The notes under the pieces: model-generated
The model's input: only the letters and a program-made list of their open reading frames with translations
Databases searched by the model: none
Told to the model about the DNA's origin: nothing
Translations under genes and position numbers: made by a program
NCBI GenBank assembly: GCA_902464015.1
Contig: CABQHM010000021.1
Coordinates: forward strand, 1 to 50,727
Direction of reading: 5' to 3'
DNA: 50,727 nt
Source: an uncultured Coriobacteriales bacterium
GTDB lineage: Bacteria; Actinomycetota; Coriobacteriia; Coriobacteriales; UMGS124
Shown here: positions 1-7,609 of the stretch, piece by piece
Numbering within the stretch: the stretch's first letter is position 1
Layout: every line of letters starts with the position of its first letter

Positions 1-1
1 C

Positions 2-847
2 AACGTGAGCAACACGATGCAGTCCATGGCTGCGGCCACCGAGCGCGTCTTTGAGTTCCTCTCCGCACCTGAGGAAGAAGAGGCAGCAAACGCCCAGGTA
101 CCTGCCGTGCGCGACGGTCATGTGCAGTTCGAGCACGTCAAGTTTGGCTACGACCCCGCCAAGCCCATCATCCACGACTTCTCGCTGACCACCGAGCCCG
201 GCCAGACCGTGGCCATCGTGGGCCCCACGGGCGCAGGCAAGACCACGCTCATCAAGCTGCTCCAGCGCTTCTACGACGTGGATGCAGGAAAGCTGCTCGT
301 AGACGGCGTGGATGTGCGCGACTGGAACCGCACGGAGCTACGGAGCGAGTTCGCCATGGTGCTGCAGGACACGTGGCTCTTCAACGGCACGATTCGCGAC
401 AACATCCGCTACGGGCGCCCCGAGGCCACCGACGCCGAGGTCGAGGCCGCCGCGAAGGCCGCGCGCTGCGACCACTTCATCCGCACCCTGGCCGGCGGCT
501 ACGACTTCGTGATCAACGAGGAGGGCACAAACCTCTCCCAGGGCCAGCGCCAGCTCATCACCATCGCCCGCGCCGTCCTGGCCGATCGCCCCGCGCTCAT
601 CCTCGACGAGGCCACCTCGAACGTGGACACGCGCACCGAGGAGCTCATCCAGCACGCCATGGACGAGCTCATGCGCGGCCGCACGAGCTTCGTCATCGCA
701 CACCGCCTCTCCACCATCCGCAACGCCGACGTCATCTTGGTGCTTCGCGACGGCGACATCGTGGAGAAGGGCACGCACGCCGAGCTGCTCGCCCGCGGCG
801 GCTACTACGCCGAGCTCTACAACTCCCAGTTCGACGAGGCGGCATAA
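2..847 (+). CDS. ABC exporter ATP-binding domain, 3' part of gene
   Basis: C-terminal nucleotide-binding domain of an ABC exporter (membrane domain and ATPase in one chain), cut by the left edge of the window. The frame is open to base 2, and the first residues (NVSNTMQSMAAATERVFEFL) match the end of the last membrane helix and the linker that precede the ATPase in this family, so the true start lies upstream. Visible motifs counted from the first GTG: Walker A GPTGAGKTT near residues 73-81, signature LSQGQ, Walker B followed by the catalytic Glu (ALILDEATS), and the H-loop AHRLST. Such half transporters usually work as heterodimers, so a partner gene is expected upstream. The substrate cannot be told. 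A hairpin 30 bp after the stop probably ends the transcript. Confidence 0.93.
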   Translation, partial: NVSNTMQSMAAATERVFEFLSAPEEEEAANAQVPAVRDGHVQFEHVKFGYDPAKPIIHDFSLTTEPGQTVAIVGPTGAGKTTLIKLLQRFYDVDAGKLLVDGVDVRDWNRTELRSEFAMVLQDTWLFNGTIRDNIRYGRPEATDAEVEAAAKAARCDHFIRTLAGGYDFVINEEGTNLSQGQRQLITIARAVLADRPALILDEATSNVDTRTEELIQHAMDELMRGRTSFVIAHRLSTIRNADVILVLRDGDIVEKGTHAELLARGGYYAELYNSQFDEAA

Positions 848-877
848 AGACAGAGACCGCCAGACCGCAAATGACGG

Positions 878-921
878 AGGGCCCTCGAACCTGGATCGAT
901 GATCCTAGGTTCGAGGGCCCT
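878..921 (+). terminator. Hairpin terminator after ABC exporter gene
   Basis: Arms at 878-897 and 901-921 pair over about 20 bp with one bulged T (AGGGCCCTCGAACC pairs with GGTTCGAGGGCCCT). There is no strong T-run, so termination efficiency is uncertain. Confidence 0.7.
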
Positions 922-1010
922 TCGCGTATATAAAACGCAATGACCTGTGGGGCTTGCGGGCCATACCAGCCAGAGCACCAGCTGCGCAAATATGACGCAC
1001 AGTCAATGGT

Positions 1011-1100
1011 CTAGCCCTGGACGCCAAGGGCGGCTAGGCCGACCTCGTCCATAATCTGGGCGGCCTCGGGTCTCTTACCCTGGGCGCAGAGGGAGGCTCA
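1011..1100 (-). pseudogene. Possible 3' remnant of a lost gene
   Basis: On the minus strand an open stretch of about 29 codons ends at a TAG at 1013-1011 and reads ASLCAQGKRPEAAQIMDEVG followed by LAALGVQG. It begins right after an in-frame TGA and has no start codon or ribosome binding site. The composition (amphipathic, rich in GC-ending codons) looks like the C-terminus of a real protein rather than random reading. It sits directly downstream of the TetR gene. I do not recognise the family, and chance cannot be excluded for such a short stretch. Confidence 0.3.
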
Positions 1101-1136
1101 TGAGAGCGTTTCAGGCATGCGCCGGGCGCACGTCCC

Positions 1137-1775
1137 TCACGCCTGCGGGGTTGCCCAATCGCACGGGTCGGGCGCGGCAATGGCACGGATGCCCGCGATG
1201 ATGATCTCGACGCCGCTGGCAAACGACTCCTCAGTGTAGGCCGCCTCGGCCGTCTCCATCCACGTGTGGCCCTCGGGGTCGGGATGCTCGGGCCTCGCGT
1301 TGAGCTCAGTAAGCTCCGCATGAATGAAGCCGCCGAGGAACGCATCGATAACGCACCAAGCGCGCTTGAGGATAGGGGCGGGAATGCCCTGGGCCTCGTG
1401 GAGGGCGTAGATGCGCGCCGTGTGCTCAACAAGGGGGGCGGCATAGCCGCCCGTCTCCACCTTGAAGAGATCGGCCTTACTGTGGCGCAGGTACAGCGCG
1501 CGAATGGAGCCCATTGTGCGACGAATCGTATCGTCCCAGCGCTCCCCCGGGATGGGATCGGCGTCTACCTCGCGAAACGCCAGGGCAACCACGCCGGCGC
1601 GAATCTCCTGAATGCCGTCGAAATACGTGTAAAGCGTCATGGGGGCGCAGCCTACGGCTGCGGCAAGCTTGCGCATGCTCACGGCCTCGATGCCGCATTC
1701 GTCTGCCATCTCCAGGGCACGCGCAAGAATCTTGTCGCGATCGAGACCGGGGGCAAAGCCGGGTTTCTTCGGCAT
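1137..1775 (-). CDS. TetR-family transcriptional repressor
   Basis: A 212-residue TetR-type regulator. Start chosen at the ATG at 1775 because GGAGG lies just upstream; the frame stays open 23 codons further but those codons cross the operator. Residues about 14-60 hold the helix-turn-helix (MRKLAAAVGCAPMTLYTYFD, the typical TetR recognition helix with L/Y-T-Y-F). The rest has the composition of a TetR C-terminal ligand and dimer domain (TetR_C-like), ligand unknown. It is divergent from the FAD reductase at 1930, with a large symmetrical operator between them, so it very likely represses itself and the reductase until a substrate is bound. Confidence 0.9.
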   Translation of the reverse strand: MPKKPGFAPGLDRDKILARALEMADECGIEAVSMRKLAAAVGCAPMTLYTYFDGIQEIRAGVVALAFREVDADPIPGERWDDTIRRTMGSIRALYLRHSKADLFKVETGGYAAPLVEHTARIYALHEAQGIPAPILKRAWCVIDAFLGGFIHAELTELNARPEHPDPEGHTWMETAEAAYTEESFASGVEIIIAGIRAIAAPDPCDWATPQA

Positions 1776-1805
1776 GAAGAACCTCCATACACCATGCTTG
1801 AATTC

Positions 1806-1856
1806 TAAGTCCGTACAGTGTACAGTACCGCCATGTTCGTACACTGTACGGACTTA
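1806..1856. promoter_or_regulatory. Double palindromic operator between TetR and FAD reductase
   Basis: Perfect 18-bp inverted repeat: arm TAAGTCCGTACAGTGTAC at 1806-1823 and its reverse complement at 1839-1856, with a 15-bp spacer. Each arm itself contains a near-palindrome GTAC-N3-GTAC, so the element holds two half-operators arranged symmetrically between the divergent starts at 1775 and 1930. This is the expected arrangement for a TetR dimer pair controlling both genes. Confidence 0.8.
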
Positions 1857-1929
1857 AAGCCTCGCACGTTCGCCCCATATTGCGACTGCGCGTGAGGCTT
1901 GATCACAAGACAAGGGGAAGGAAGACTCA

Positions 1930-3867
1930 ATGAGCACCATTTCGCGTCGTTCATTTGTTCAGGCAGCAGGCGTTGCCACAGCCGCAGTAGCAGCTGCGGG
2001 CACGGCAAGCGCCCTGGCGGATTCTGCAGGAGCCGCTGCGCCCGAGGCCACCGCTGCCGACTACCTCAACATCTACGCCAACGGCGTCACCGCCATGCCC
2101 GCCCGCGCCGTCGCTTGCCCCGGCCCGCGCGGCCCCATCGCCTTTGAGTCCCGCACCATTGCCGACAGCGAGATTGCGCGCACCGAGGACTTCGACGTCG
2201 TCGTCGCCGGTGCGGGCATCGGCGGCCTCATCGCCGCGCTCAAGGCCGCCGACATGGGCGCCAACGTGCTGCTTCTCGAGAAGATGACCAAGGGACGCGG
2301 CTGCTTCGAGTGCTTCGGTGCCGCCGGCGCCAAGTGCCAGGAGGGCACCGAGATCGACAAGACCGCCCTCTTCGACGAGATTCAGCGCTCCGCCTACTGG
2401 CGCTGCCGCCCCGAGCCGGCGCACACCTACTGCGACCGCTCTGGCGAGGCCACCGACTTCTGGCAGGAGATGCTCGACAAGGGCCAGAACGGCTTCGTCA
2501 TCTCCAAGGTTGAGCAGGGCCCCTCCACGTGCGGCATGCCCGCCCTCACTCCGCTCATCGACACTGAGCTGGGCTTCTACGATTCGCCCTGCCTGCCCGA
2601 GGACGCCGGCGTGCGCTCGGGCCTGTCGGGCATCTACGTGTGCCTCGAGATGCAGCAGGTTGCCAAGAGCGCCTATGAGAACATTGACATGCGCTTCTCC
2701 ACTCCTGCCGTACAGCTGACGCAGGACGAGTTGGGCCGCGTCACGGGCGTCATCGCCAAGGACGCAGACGGCTACTTCAAGGCAACCGCTTCTAAGGGCG
2801 TCATCATCGCCACGGGCGGCTACGACTGCAACCCCGAGATGATGCAGGCCTGGACGCGCCCCGAGGACTATGCCAACTCCTCTTGGTGGAACCCGGGCTG
2901 GGGCACCACGGGCGACGGCCACATGATGGGCCTCGCCGCAGGCGCGCAGATGGACCCGATCCCCCAGCCCGTCATGAACTTCCGCTGGGGCAACCCCGAC
3001 TCCTTCGACGACGCGCGCACCTGGAACGCCGTGTACTTCGGCATTCTGGTGAACGGCCGTGGCCAGCGCTTTGTGCGCGAGGACCTGCCCTTCCAGAGCG
3101 TCTCCAACGCCCAGAACGCCCAGCCCGCCTACGGCAAGAACTGCTGGTACGTCTTTGACGAGACTATGGCCGACGGCATGCTCGACGACGCCACGCTCGA
3201 GGAGTTCAAGGGCAAGGGCTGGCTCTACGAGGCTGCGAGCCTGGAGGAGCTCGGCGAGGCCGCTGGCGTCGACGGCGCGGCGCTGGCCCAGACCGTGGCC
3301 GACTACAACGCCGGCTTCGAAGCGGGCAAGGACGAGCGCTTCGGGCGCGACCTTGCGGCCACCATCCCCTTCACCGGCACGCGCTACTTCGCCTTCACCT
3401 CCAACAGCAACGTGCTGGCCACAGTGGGCGGCCTCACCATCGACGGCAACTGCTCGGTGCTCGACTGCAACGACATGCCCATCCCCGGCCTGTTTGCCTG
3501 CGGCAACGCCTCGGGCAACTTCTTCTCCGGCAACTACCCCCGTCACATCCCCGGCACCTCCATCGGCCGTGCGGTGACGTTTGGCTACGTGGCCGCCGAG
3601 AGCGCCGTCAACGGCACGATTGACGAGGGCCCCATCGTCGAGGGCAGCGCCCCCGCCCTCACCGCCTACGGCACCGGCGAGGCCGTGGACGAAGCGACCG
3701 TGCAGGCGGCCGTCGAGCTGGGCAGCTGGAACCCCTACGACTCGGTCCACGGCGGCAGCTCTTCCTACAGCCCCGAACAGCTTGCCGGCAACGTCGCCGC
3801 CTGCGACAACTGCCACACCTACCGCGCCGGCGACGCCACTGTCGCCGACAACATGGTGATGGAGTAA
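1930..3867 (+). CDS. Tat-exported FAD-dependent reductase with C-terminal heme c motif
   Basis: A 645-residue flavoprotein of the fumarate reductase/flavocytochrome c flavin-domain family. It has a Tat signal (ISRRSFVQ then a hydrophobic, Ala-rich stretch to about residue 35), the FAD dinucleotide motif GAGIGG at 94-99 with the ribose-binding LLLEK after it, and the C-terminal FAD-binding segment (GNYPRHIPGTSIGRAVTFGY). Unusually, it ends with a single c-type heme site CDNCH at residues 625-629. Family members reduce a C=C or similar bond of an organic acceptor outside the membrane with electrons from a cytochrome; here the heme may be the built-in electron entry. The substrate is unknown. 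The start has a GGGGAAGGAAG site. It is divergent from a TetR gene and followed by a terminator, so it is probably monocistronic. Confidence 0.88.
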   Translation: MSTISRRSFVQAAGVATAAVAAAGTASALADSAGAAAPEATAADYLNIYANGVTAMPARAVACPGPRGPIAFESRTIADSEIARTEDFDVVVAGAGIGGLIAALKAADMGANVLLLEKMTKGRGCFECFGAAGAKCQEGTEIDKTALFDEIQRSAYWRCRPEPAHTYCDRSGEATDFWQEMLDKGQNGFVISKVEQGPSTCGMPALTPLIDTELGFYDSPCLPEDAGVRSGLSGIYVCLEMQQVAKSAYENIDMRFSTPAVQLTQDELGRVTGVIAKDADGYFKATASKGVIIATGGYDCNPEMMQAWTRPEDYANSSWWNPGWGTTGDGHMMGLAAGAQMDPIPQPVMNFRWGNPDSFDDARTWNAVYFGILVNGRGQRFVREDLPFQSVSNAQNAQPAYGKNCWYVFDETMADGMLDDATLEEFKGKGWLYEAASLEELGEAAGVDGAALAQTVADYNAGFEAGKDERFGRDLAATIPFTGTRYFAFTSNSNVLATVGGLTIDGNCSVLDCNDMPIPGLFACGNASGNFFSGNYPRHIPGTSIGRAVTFGYVAAESAVNGTIDEGPIVEGSAPALTAYGTGEAVDEATVQAAVELGSWNPYDSVHGGSSSYSPEQLAGNVAACDNCHTYRAGDATVADNMVME

Positions 3868-3913
3868 AGTACCCGATCAGCGGGCAGGCCTGCTAAAAGG
3901 AATCACCTAACGC

Positions 3914-3960
3914 AAGTACCCCCGGCGCCCAGTTCATCATGGGCCCAGGGGTACTTCTTT
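3914..3960 (+). terminator. Rho-independent terminator after FAD reductase
   Basis: AAGTACCCC at 3914-3922 pairs with GGGGTACTT at 3948-3956, with extra GCCC/GGGC pairing inside, followed by TCTTT. Confidence 0.85.
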
Positions 3961-4013
3961 AGTTATATCTATACAGCGCATATTAGTCGCGATATCCGCC
4001 TACGAGAAACAGG

Positions 4014-4286
4014 CTAGGCAACCTTGACGCCTCCATTGGCAGCGTAACGATACAGGAGGTGTGCATTGCTATGGAGGAACTCCTCGAAGAGAGCCTTCTC
4101 CCCCACCGTGAAATGACCTTCCCAGTCAGTCCAGGTATAGCTGGGCAACTCACAACGCGCAGAATCAAAACCGTCCTGCGTCGGACGTTCGAAGTGCACC
4201 ACTACCTTATCCACCCCATCGGCATGGATGACTTGAGAATGGGTGATTTCCGTTCCGTCGCCAAGAGTGATATAGGGATACATCAT
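4014..4286 (-). CDS. Small conserved hypothetical protein
   Basis: A 90-residue protein that begins MMYPYITLGDGTEITHSQVI and contains VVVHFERPTQDGFDSARCEL, then an acidic-aromatic segment and LLYRYAANGGVKVA at the end. I recall similar short conserved proteins in Firmicutes and Actinobacteria without a defined function, some near toxin-antitoxin or small-regulator loci; that link is from memory and weak. An AAAGGAGG site 5 bases before the first of two adjacent ATG codons supports expression; either ATG could be used. It is divergent from the AlbA_2 gene at 4443, with a repeat-rich promoter region between them. No membrane segment or signal peptide. Confidence 0.6.
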   Translation of the reverse strand: MMYPYITLGDGTEITHSQVIHADGVDKVVVHFERPTQDGFDSARCELPSYTWTDWEGHFTVGEKALFEEFLHSNAHLLYRYAANGGVKVA

Positions 4287-4363
4287 GACAGCCTCCTTTC
4301 AAATGCGCCCTCAGTATACGCCAGATTGAATTGCGGCCCGGCGCACACCTCAGACTTCCATAT

Positions 4364-4419
4364 CGGACGTTTTTCGGACGATAATTGGACGCTGTATGGT
4401 ATAGTGTCTGAAACGTCCG
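4364..4419. promoter_or_regulatory. Phased GGACG repeats and inverted repeat upstream of AlbA_2 gene
   Basis: GGACG occurs at 4365, 4376 and 4387, exactly 11 bp apart (one helical turn), and CGGACGTTT at 4364-4372 is repeated in inverted form as AAACGTCCG at 4411-4419. A -10-like TATAGT lies inside at 4400-4405. The layout suggests a protein binding cooperatively on one face of the DNA over the promoter of the 4443 gene. Confidence 0.5.
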
Positions 4420-4442
4420 CTTGCGACTGATGGGACATTGGC

Positions 4443-6191
4443 ATGGGGTGGAGCAATACGTTCGCCTCCCTGAAGGAGAGCAACAAACTCGAGGTGAAGG
4501 CTGCCCGAGAGGGTCTGCCTCGCAGCCTCTGGGAGACATACTCCGCGTTCGCCAACACCGACGGGGGCACCATTCTGCTCGGCGTAGAAGAAGACTCCCA
4601 CGGAGCTCTTTCCGTATGCGGCGTTAACGAGCCAGAATCCCTGGTCAAAGCCCTGTGGGATGGCCTCAACAACCCCAGTTGCGTCAGCGTCAACCTTCTT
4701 ACTGATAACGACGTAACCATCGACGTCGATGCGGGCGCATCGTACATCGTCATCGAAGTCCCGAGGGCCCCGCGCCAGGACCGACCCGTCTATATACGCA
4801 ACATCCTCGCTTCGGGTTCATTTCGCCGCAACGGCGAGGGCGACTACCACTGTACATCCGAGGAACTCAAAGCGCTCGTGCGTGACGGGGGCGACGACAT
4901 CGATCGGCTTGTTCTCGAAGAGTTCGAGCTTGGCTCTTTGTGCGAGGAAACCGTTGCCTCTTATCGCAATGCGTTTCAAGCACTGAGGCAAAATCACCCG
5001 TGGAACAGGCTGGCAGACTCTGATTTCCTCATGCGTATAGGGGCAATCGGCCGCGGCGGGCGCACGCATCAACTCCATCCAACACGAGCCGGGCTTCTCA
5101 TGTTTGGATATGAGTACGAGATCACGCGCGAATACCCGAGCTACCTGCTCGACTACCGAACACGTCTGGGCGACCGGCGATGGGATGACCGCATTGCGAG
5201 CATGGACGGCACCTGGAGCGGCAACGTCTACGACTTTTGGCGCAAGGTCTATATGAAAGTGGTCGAGGGCCTTCCCAAGCCTTTTGCCCTCGGGCCCAAC
5301 ATGCGCCGACTCGAAGACACCCCCATGCATGCGGCGCTGCGCGAGGGCCTCGCAAACATGCTTGTACATGCTGACTACTACGGCAGAAGAGGTTGTGTCG
5401 CCCTGCGCGAACCTGGTCGCATAACCTTCAGCAATCCGGGGGGCCTGCGCATGTCATGTGACGTCGCGCTCCAAGGCGGCACATCCGACCCGCGCAACGC
5501 GACGCTCATGCGGATGTTCAGCCTCGTGGGAATCGGCGAGCGCATCGGCAGCGGCTTCGACGTCATGCGCGCAGCCTGCACCTGGGCCGAGCTGCCACAG
5601 CCCATGCTGGAGGAGTCCTGCAACCCCGACTGTACGACGCTCACGTTTTGCATGGAACGCGATAATGGCTCGCCAACGAGAGCAGGTGCCAACCGCAGCA
5701 TGCCAGCAGAACGCGAGTCTGACTCGCACCTCGACAGGCCCGTCGACTGCAGCATGTCAGTAGGATGCGAGTCAGGTTCACGTCTCGACAGACCCGTCGA
5801 CATGGCCACTGCACGCATCTTGGACGCTTGGGAACAAGCAGGTCACGGCCGCTCCATCAATGCCGCGCCCTCCTCTGCCGCTGCAACGCTGCAGACAGCA
5901 GACGGTGACAATCTCACTGCCCACCATGGCTCCGGCGACGGTCGTGTCACGCCCGGCAAGGTTACCGTAAGTGCCAAACAACTCAAACGGCGTCGCCTGC
6001 CCCGCGAGGAGAGGAATCTCGTCATGCATTTCGTCATCGAGAACGGAGAGATCCGTCGCATTGAAGCCCAGGAGCTTCTCGGCATCGGCTCAACAAAAGC
6101 CAAGGCCCTGCTTAACGACATGGTCACGCAGGGTCTCCTCATAGTCGAAGGTGCCGGCCCCTCCACCCGCTACCTCAGCGCCAGCGCATAG
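4443..6191 (+). CDS. AlbA_2 (Schlafen-like) and ATP-binding domain protein, probable regulator
   Basis: A 582-residue protein. Residues about 10-130 form an AlbA_2 domain (ESNKLEVKAAREGLP, then SAFANTDGGTILLGVEED, the hallmark of this DNA- or RNA-binding fold). Residues about 285-385 match the GHKL-like ATPase block seen in RecG-like regulators (REGLANMLVHADYYG at 300-314, FSNPGG at 329-334, RIGSGF at 367-372). The last 70 residues look like a winged helix (RRIEAQELLGIGSTKAKALL). The family is found as transcription regulators and in phage-defence islands; nothing here shows which. A 54-bp tandem duplication lies in the linker at 5694-5801. The ribosome binding site before ATG 4443 is weak (GATGGGA), so the start is less certain. 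Confidence 0.82.
   Translation: MGWSNTFASLKESNKLEVKAAREGLPRSLWETYSAFANTDGGTILLGVEEDSHGALSVCGVNEPESLVKALWDGLNNPSCVSVNLLTDNDVTIDVDAGASYIVIEVPRAPRQDRPVYIRNILASGSFRRNGEGDYHCTSEELKALVRDGGDDIDRLVLEEFELGSLCEETVASYRNAFQALRQNHPWNRLADSDFLMRIGAIGRGGRTHQLHPTRAGLLMFGYEYEITREYPSYLLDYRTRLGDRRWDDRIASMDGTWSGNVYDFWRKVYMKVVEGLPKPFALGPNMRRLEDTPMHAALREGLANMLVHADYYGRRGCVALREPGRITFSNPGGLRMSCDVALQGGTSDPRNATLMRMFSLVGIGERIGSGFDVMRAACTWAELPQPMLEESCNPDCTTLTFCMERDNGSPTRAGANRSMPAERESDSHLDRPVDCSMSVGCESGSRLDRPVDMATARILDAWEQAGHGRSINAAPSSAAATLQTADGDNLTAHHGSGDGRVTPGKVTVSAKQLKRRRLPREERNLVMHFVIENGEIRRIEAQELLGIGSTKAKALLNDMVTQGLLIVEGAGPSTRYLSASA
5694..5801 (+). repeat. 54-bp tandem in-frame duplication
   Basis: Two consecutive 54-bp units, 5694-5747 and 5748-5801, about 78 percent identical, each coding 18 residues of the pattern (R/C)SM...E(S).S.LDRPVD. 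They lie in the linker between the ATP-binding block and the C-terminal winged helix of the AlbA_2 protein. Most differences are at third positions or give similar residues, so the duplication is old and kept in frame. Confidence 0.85.
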
Positions 6192-6400
6192 CGCCGAAAA
6201 ACACCGCACGTTTGCGTTTTAATTTCGCGTATCGAAATGGCCGCTCAGTCCACACCGTATCTACCAGGTGTGATGTCAAACCGAAATATCCAGTCATAGA
6301 AAGTGAATGACTTAAAGCACAAACACACACCTATTTTTCCAAAGGCGCGAGCCATTCGGGGCGCTATAGTTTTCCTAACTAAACCGCCAAGGGGGGCAGG

Positions 6401-7408
6401 ATGGAAAACGAAAGAATCAAGGCTTGCAGGAGCACCTCTCCCGGAGAGGCTCAGCCAGGGGACGTGTGCACGCCAACCGACCCCTTGCATAAGCAGGAAC
6501 CTTCGGCAGGCAATACGATTCGGGATCCAAACAGGCTCACGGTGGGCGCGATGGCACAGCTCAATTGCGTGTCGGCGCGCACCCTGCGCATCTATGACGA
6601 AAAAGGCCTGCTTGTGCCCGCGTGCCGCGACGATGAGACGGGATATCGCTACTACACGCTCGCACAGTGCGAAACACTCGACACCATCCAGCTGCTTCAA
6701 CGCCTTGGTTTCGCCCTCGACGAAATCAAGGACGTCATCGCCAACCGCGACGTGCCGGGCCTTTTCGACCGGCTTTGCGCCAAGGAAGAAGGCCTCGACC
6801 GGCAGCTCGGCGAGCTCAAGCGCCTCAAGTACCTGCTGCGGCGCCTCAAAGACCGCTGCATGACCGCGCAGTCTGACATCGAGTGCGGCGTATGTCGCGT
6901 CGAGGCACTGCCCCAACGCCGCGCCATCGTCTACGACCTGCCTGAAAAGTATTGGGTCCATGAGGGCAAAGGCAGCTCGGCTGAACAGCTCTTACTCTGG
7001 CAAATGGCAATCTGCCAGGTAAAACGCGAACTCATCGACTCGGGCGTGTCGCCCAGCTACTTCGGCAACGTCGCTTGCCACGTGAAGCGAGACGCCCTGC
7101 AGTCAGGCTCCATCGACTACACGAGCGCGCTCATCTTCATCGACAACCGCGACATCGACGTCTCCGTGCCCACCACAACCATCCCCGCAAGCCTGTACAT
7201 GACCATGTACTGCACCGACCGGAGCTGCGACGAGGGCGAACTCGCGGAAACGCGCTGCCTGCACACCTTGCTCGATCACATTGCCGAGGCCGGGTACGAA
7301 ATCACGGGAGACTACGTGGGCGAGGTGGTGCTCGACAGCGAGCTCTTCTCCTTCTCCGGTCGCGACGAGCTCATAAAACTCCAGGTACCCGTGCGCAAAC
7401 GAGCATAA
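6401..7408 (+). CDS. MerR-family regulator with effector-binding domain
   Basis: A 335-residue MerR-type activator. A polar 45-residue extension precedes the helix-turn-helix (LTVGAMAQLNCVSARTLRIYDEKGLL, then DETGYRYYTLAQCETL), followed by the dimerisation coiled coil (about 105-150) and a C-terminal domain of the GyrI-like effector-binding type (about 160-330). Proteins of this layout sense bulky organic ligands and distort a promoter with a wide spacer. GGGGGGCAGG lies just before ATG 6401 and a TATAGT at 6365-6370 may be its own -10. No obvious target gene is adjacent in the same direction, so the regulon may be the minus-strand cluster downstream or a distant locus. Confidence 0.88.
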   Translation: MENERIKACRSTSPGEAQPGDVCTPTDPLHKQEPSAGNTIRDPNRLTVGAMAQLNCVSARTLRIYDEKGLLVPACRDDETGYRYYTLAQCETLDTIQLLQRLGFALDEIKDVIANRDVPGLFDRLCAKEEGLDRQLGELKRLKYLLRRLKDRCMTAQSDIECGVCRVEALPQRRAIVYDLPEKYWVHEGKGSSAEQLLLWQMAICQVKRELIDSGVSPSYFGNVACHVKRDALQSGSIDYTSALIFIDNRDIDVSVPTTTIPASLYMTMYCTDRSCDEGELAETRCLHTLLDHIAEAGYEITGDYVGEVVLDSELFSFSGRDELIKLQVPVRKRA

Positions 7409-7427
7409 GCGAAGAACCGACGACAAA

Positions 7428-7454
7428 GTCGGGGCATGGCAAGATGGCCCCGAC
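7428..7454 (+). terminator. Hairpin after MerR gene
   Basis: GTCGGGGC at 7428-7435 pairs with GCCCCGAC at 7447-7454 with an 11-base loop. There is no T-run, so it may only protect the 3' end. Confidence 0.45.
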
Positions 7455-7518
7455 GGCACGTCCACTCGGATAGAACTGGCAGGCACGGCATTCCACACGG
7501 GCGCTTCCGCGCAAACAA

Positions 7519-7560
7519 AAGGGGCGCGTCGCCTCCTCACGGAGAAGCGACGCGCCCCTT
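7519..7560 (-). terminator. Strong bidirectional terminator
   Basis: AAGGGGCGCGTCGC at 7519-7532 pairs perfectly with GCGACGCGCCCCTT at 7547-7560; on the minus strand the stem is followed by TTGTTTGC. It ends the minus-strand cluster at 7610 and can also stop the MerR transcript. Confidence 0.9.
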
Positions 7561-7609
7561 CTTCAAATCCTACTCGTCCACGCGCTCAACCGCGCGGCAC
7601 TCGCTCCTC

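Noticed and set aside
5..847. ABC ATPase as a complete small protein starting at GTG 5
   Set aside because: The frame is open to the window edge and the first residues are the end of the exporter's membrane domain, so the gene is cut.
878..921. GGTTCGAGGG looked like a tRNA T-loop
   Set aside because: It is one arm of a 20-bp hairpin, and no acceptor or anticodon stem fits.
1951..3816. 621-codon minus-strand frame over the FAD reductase
   Set aside because: No recognisable motif, no start site, and the opposite strand codes for a clear flavoprotein.
4385..4405. Classic -35/-10 promoter TTGGAC and TATAGT
   Set aside because: Spacing is only 9 bp, too short for sigma-A; reported only as a region with a -10-like box.
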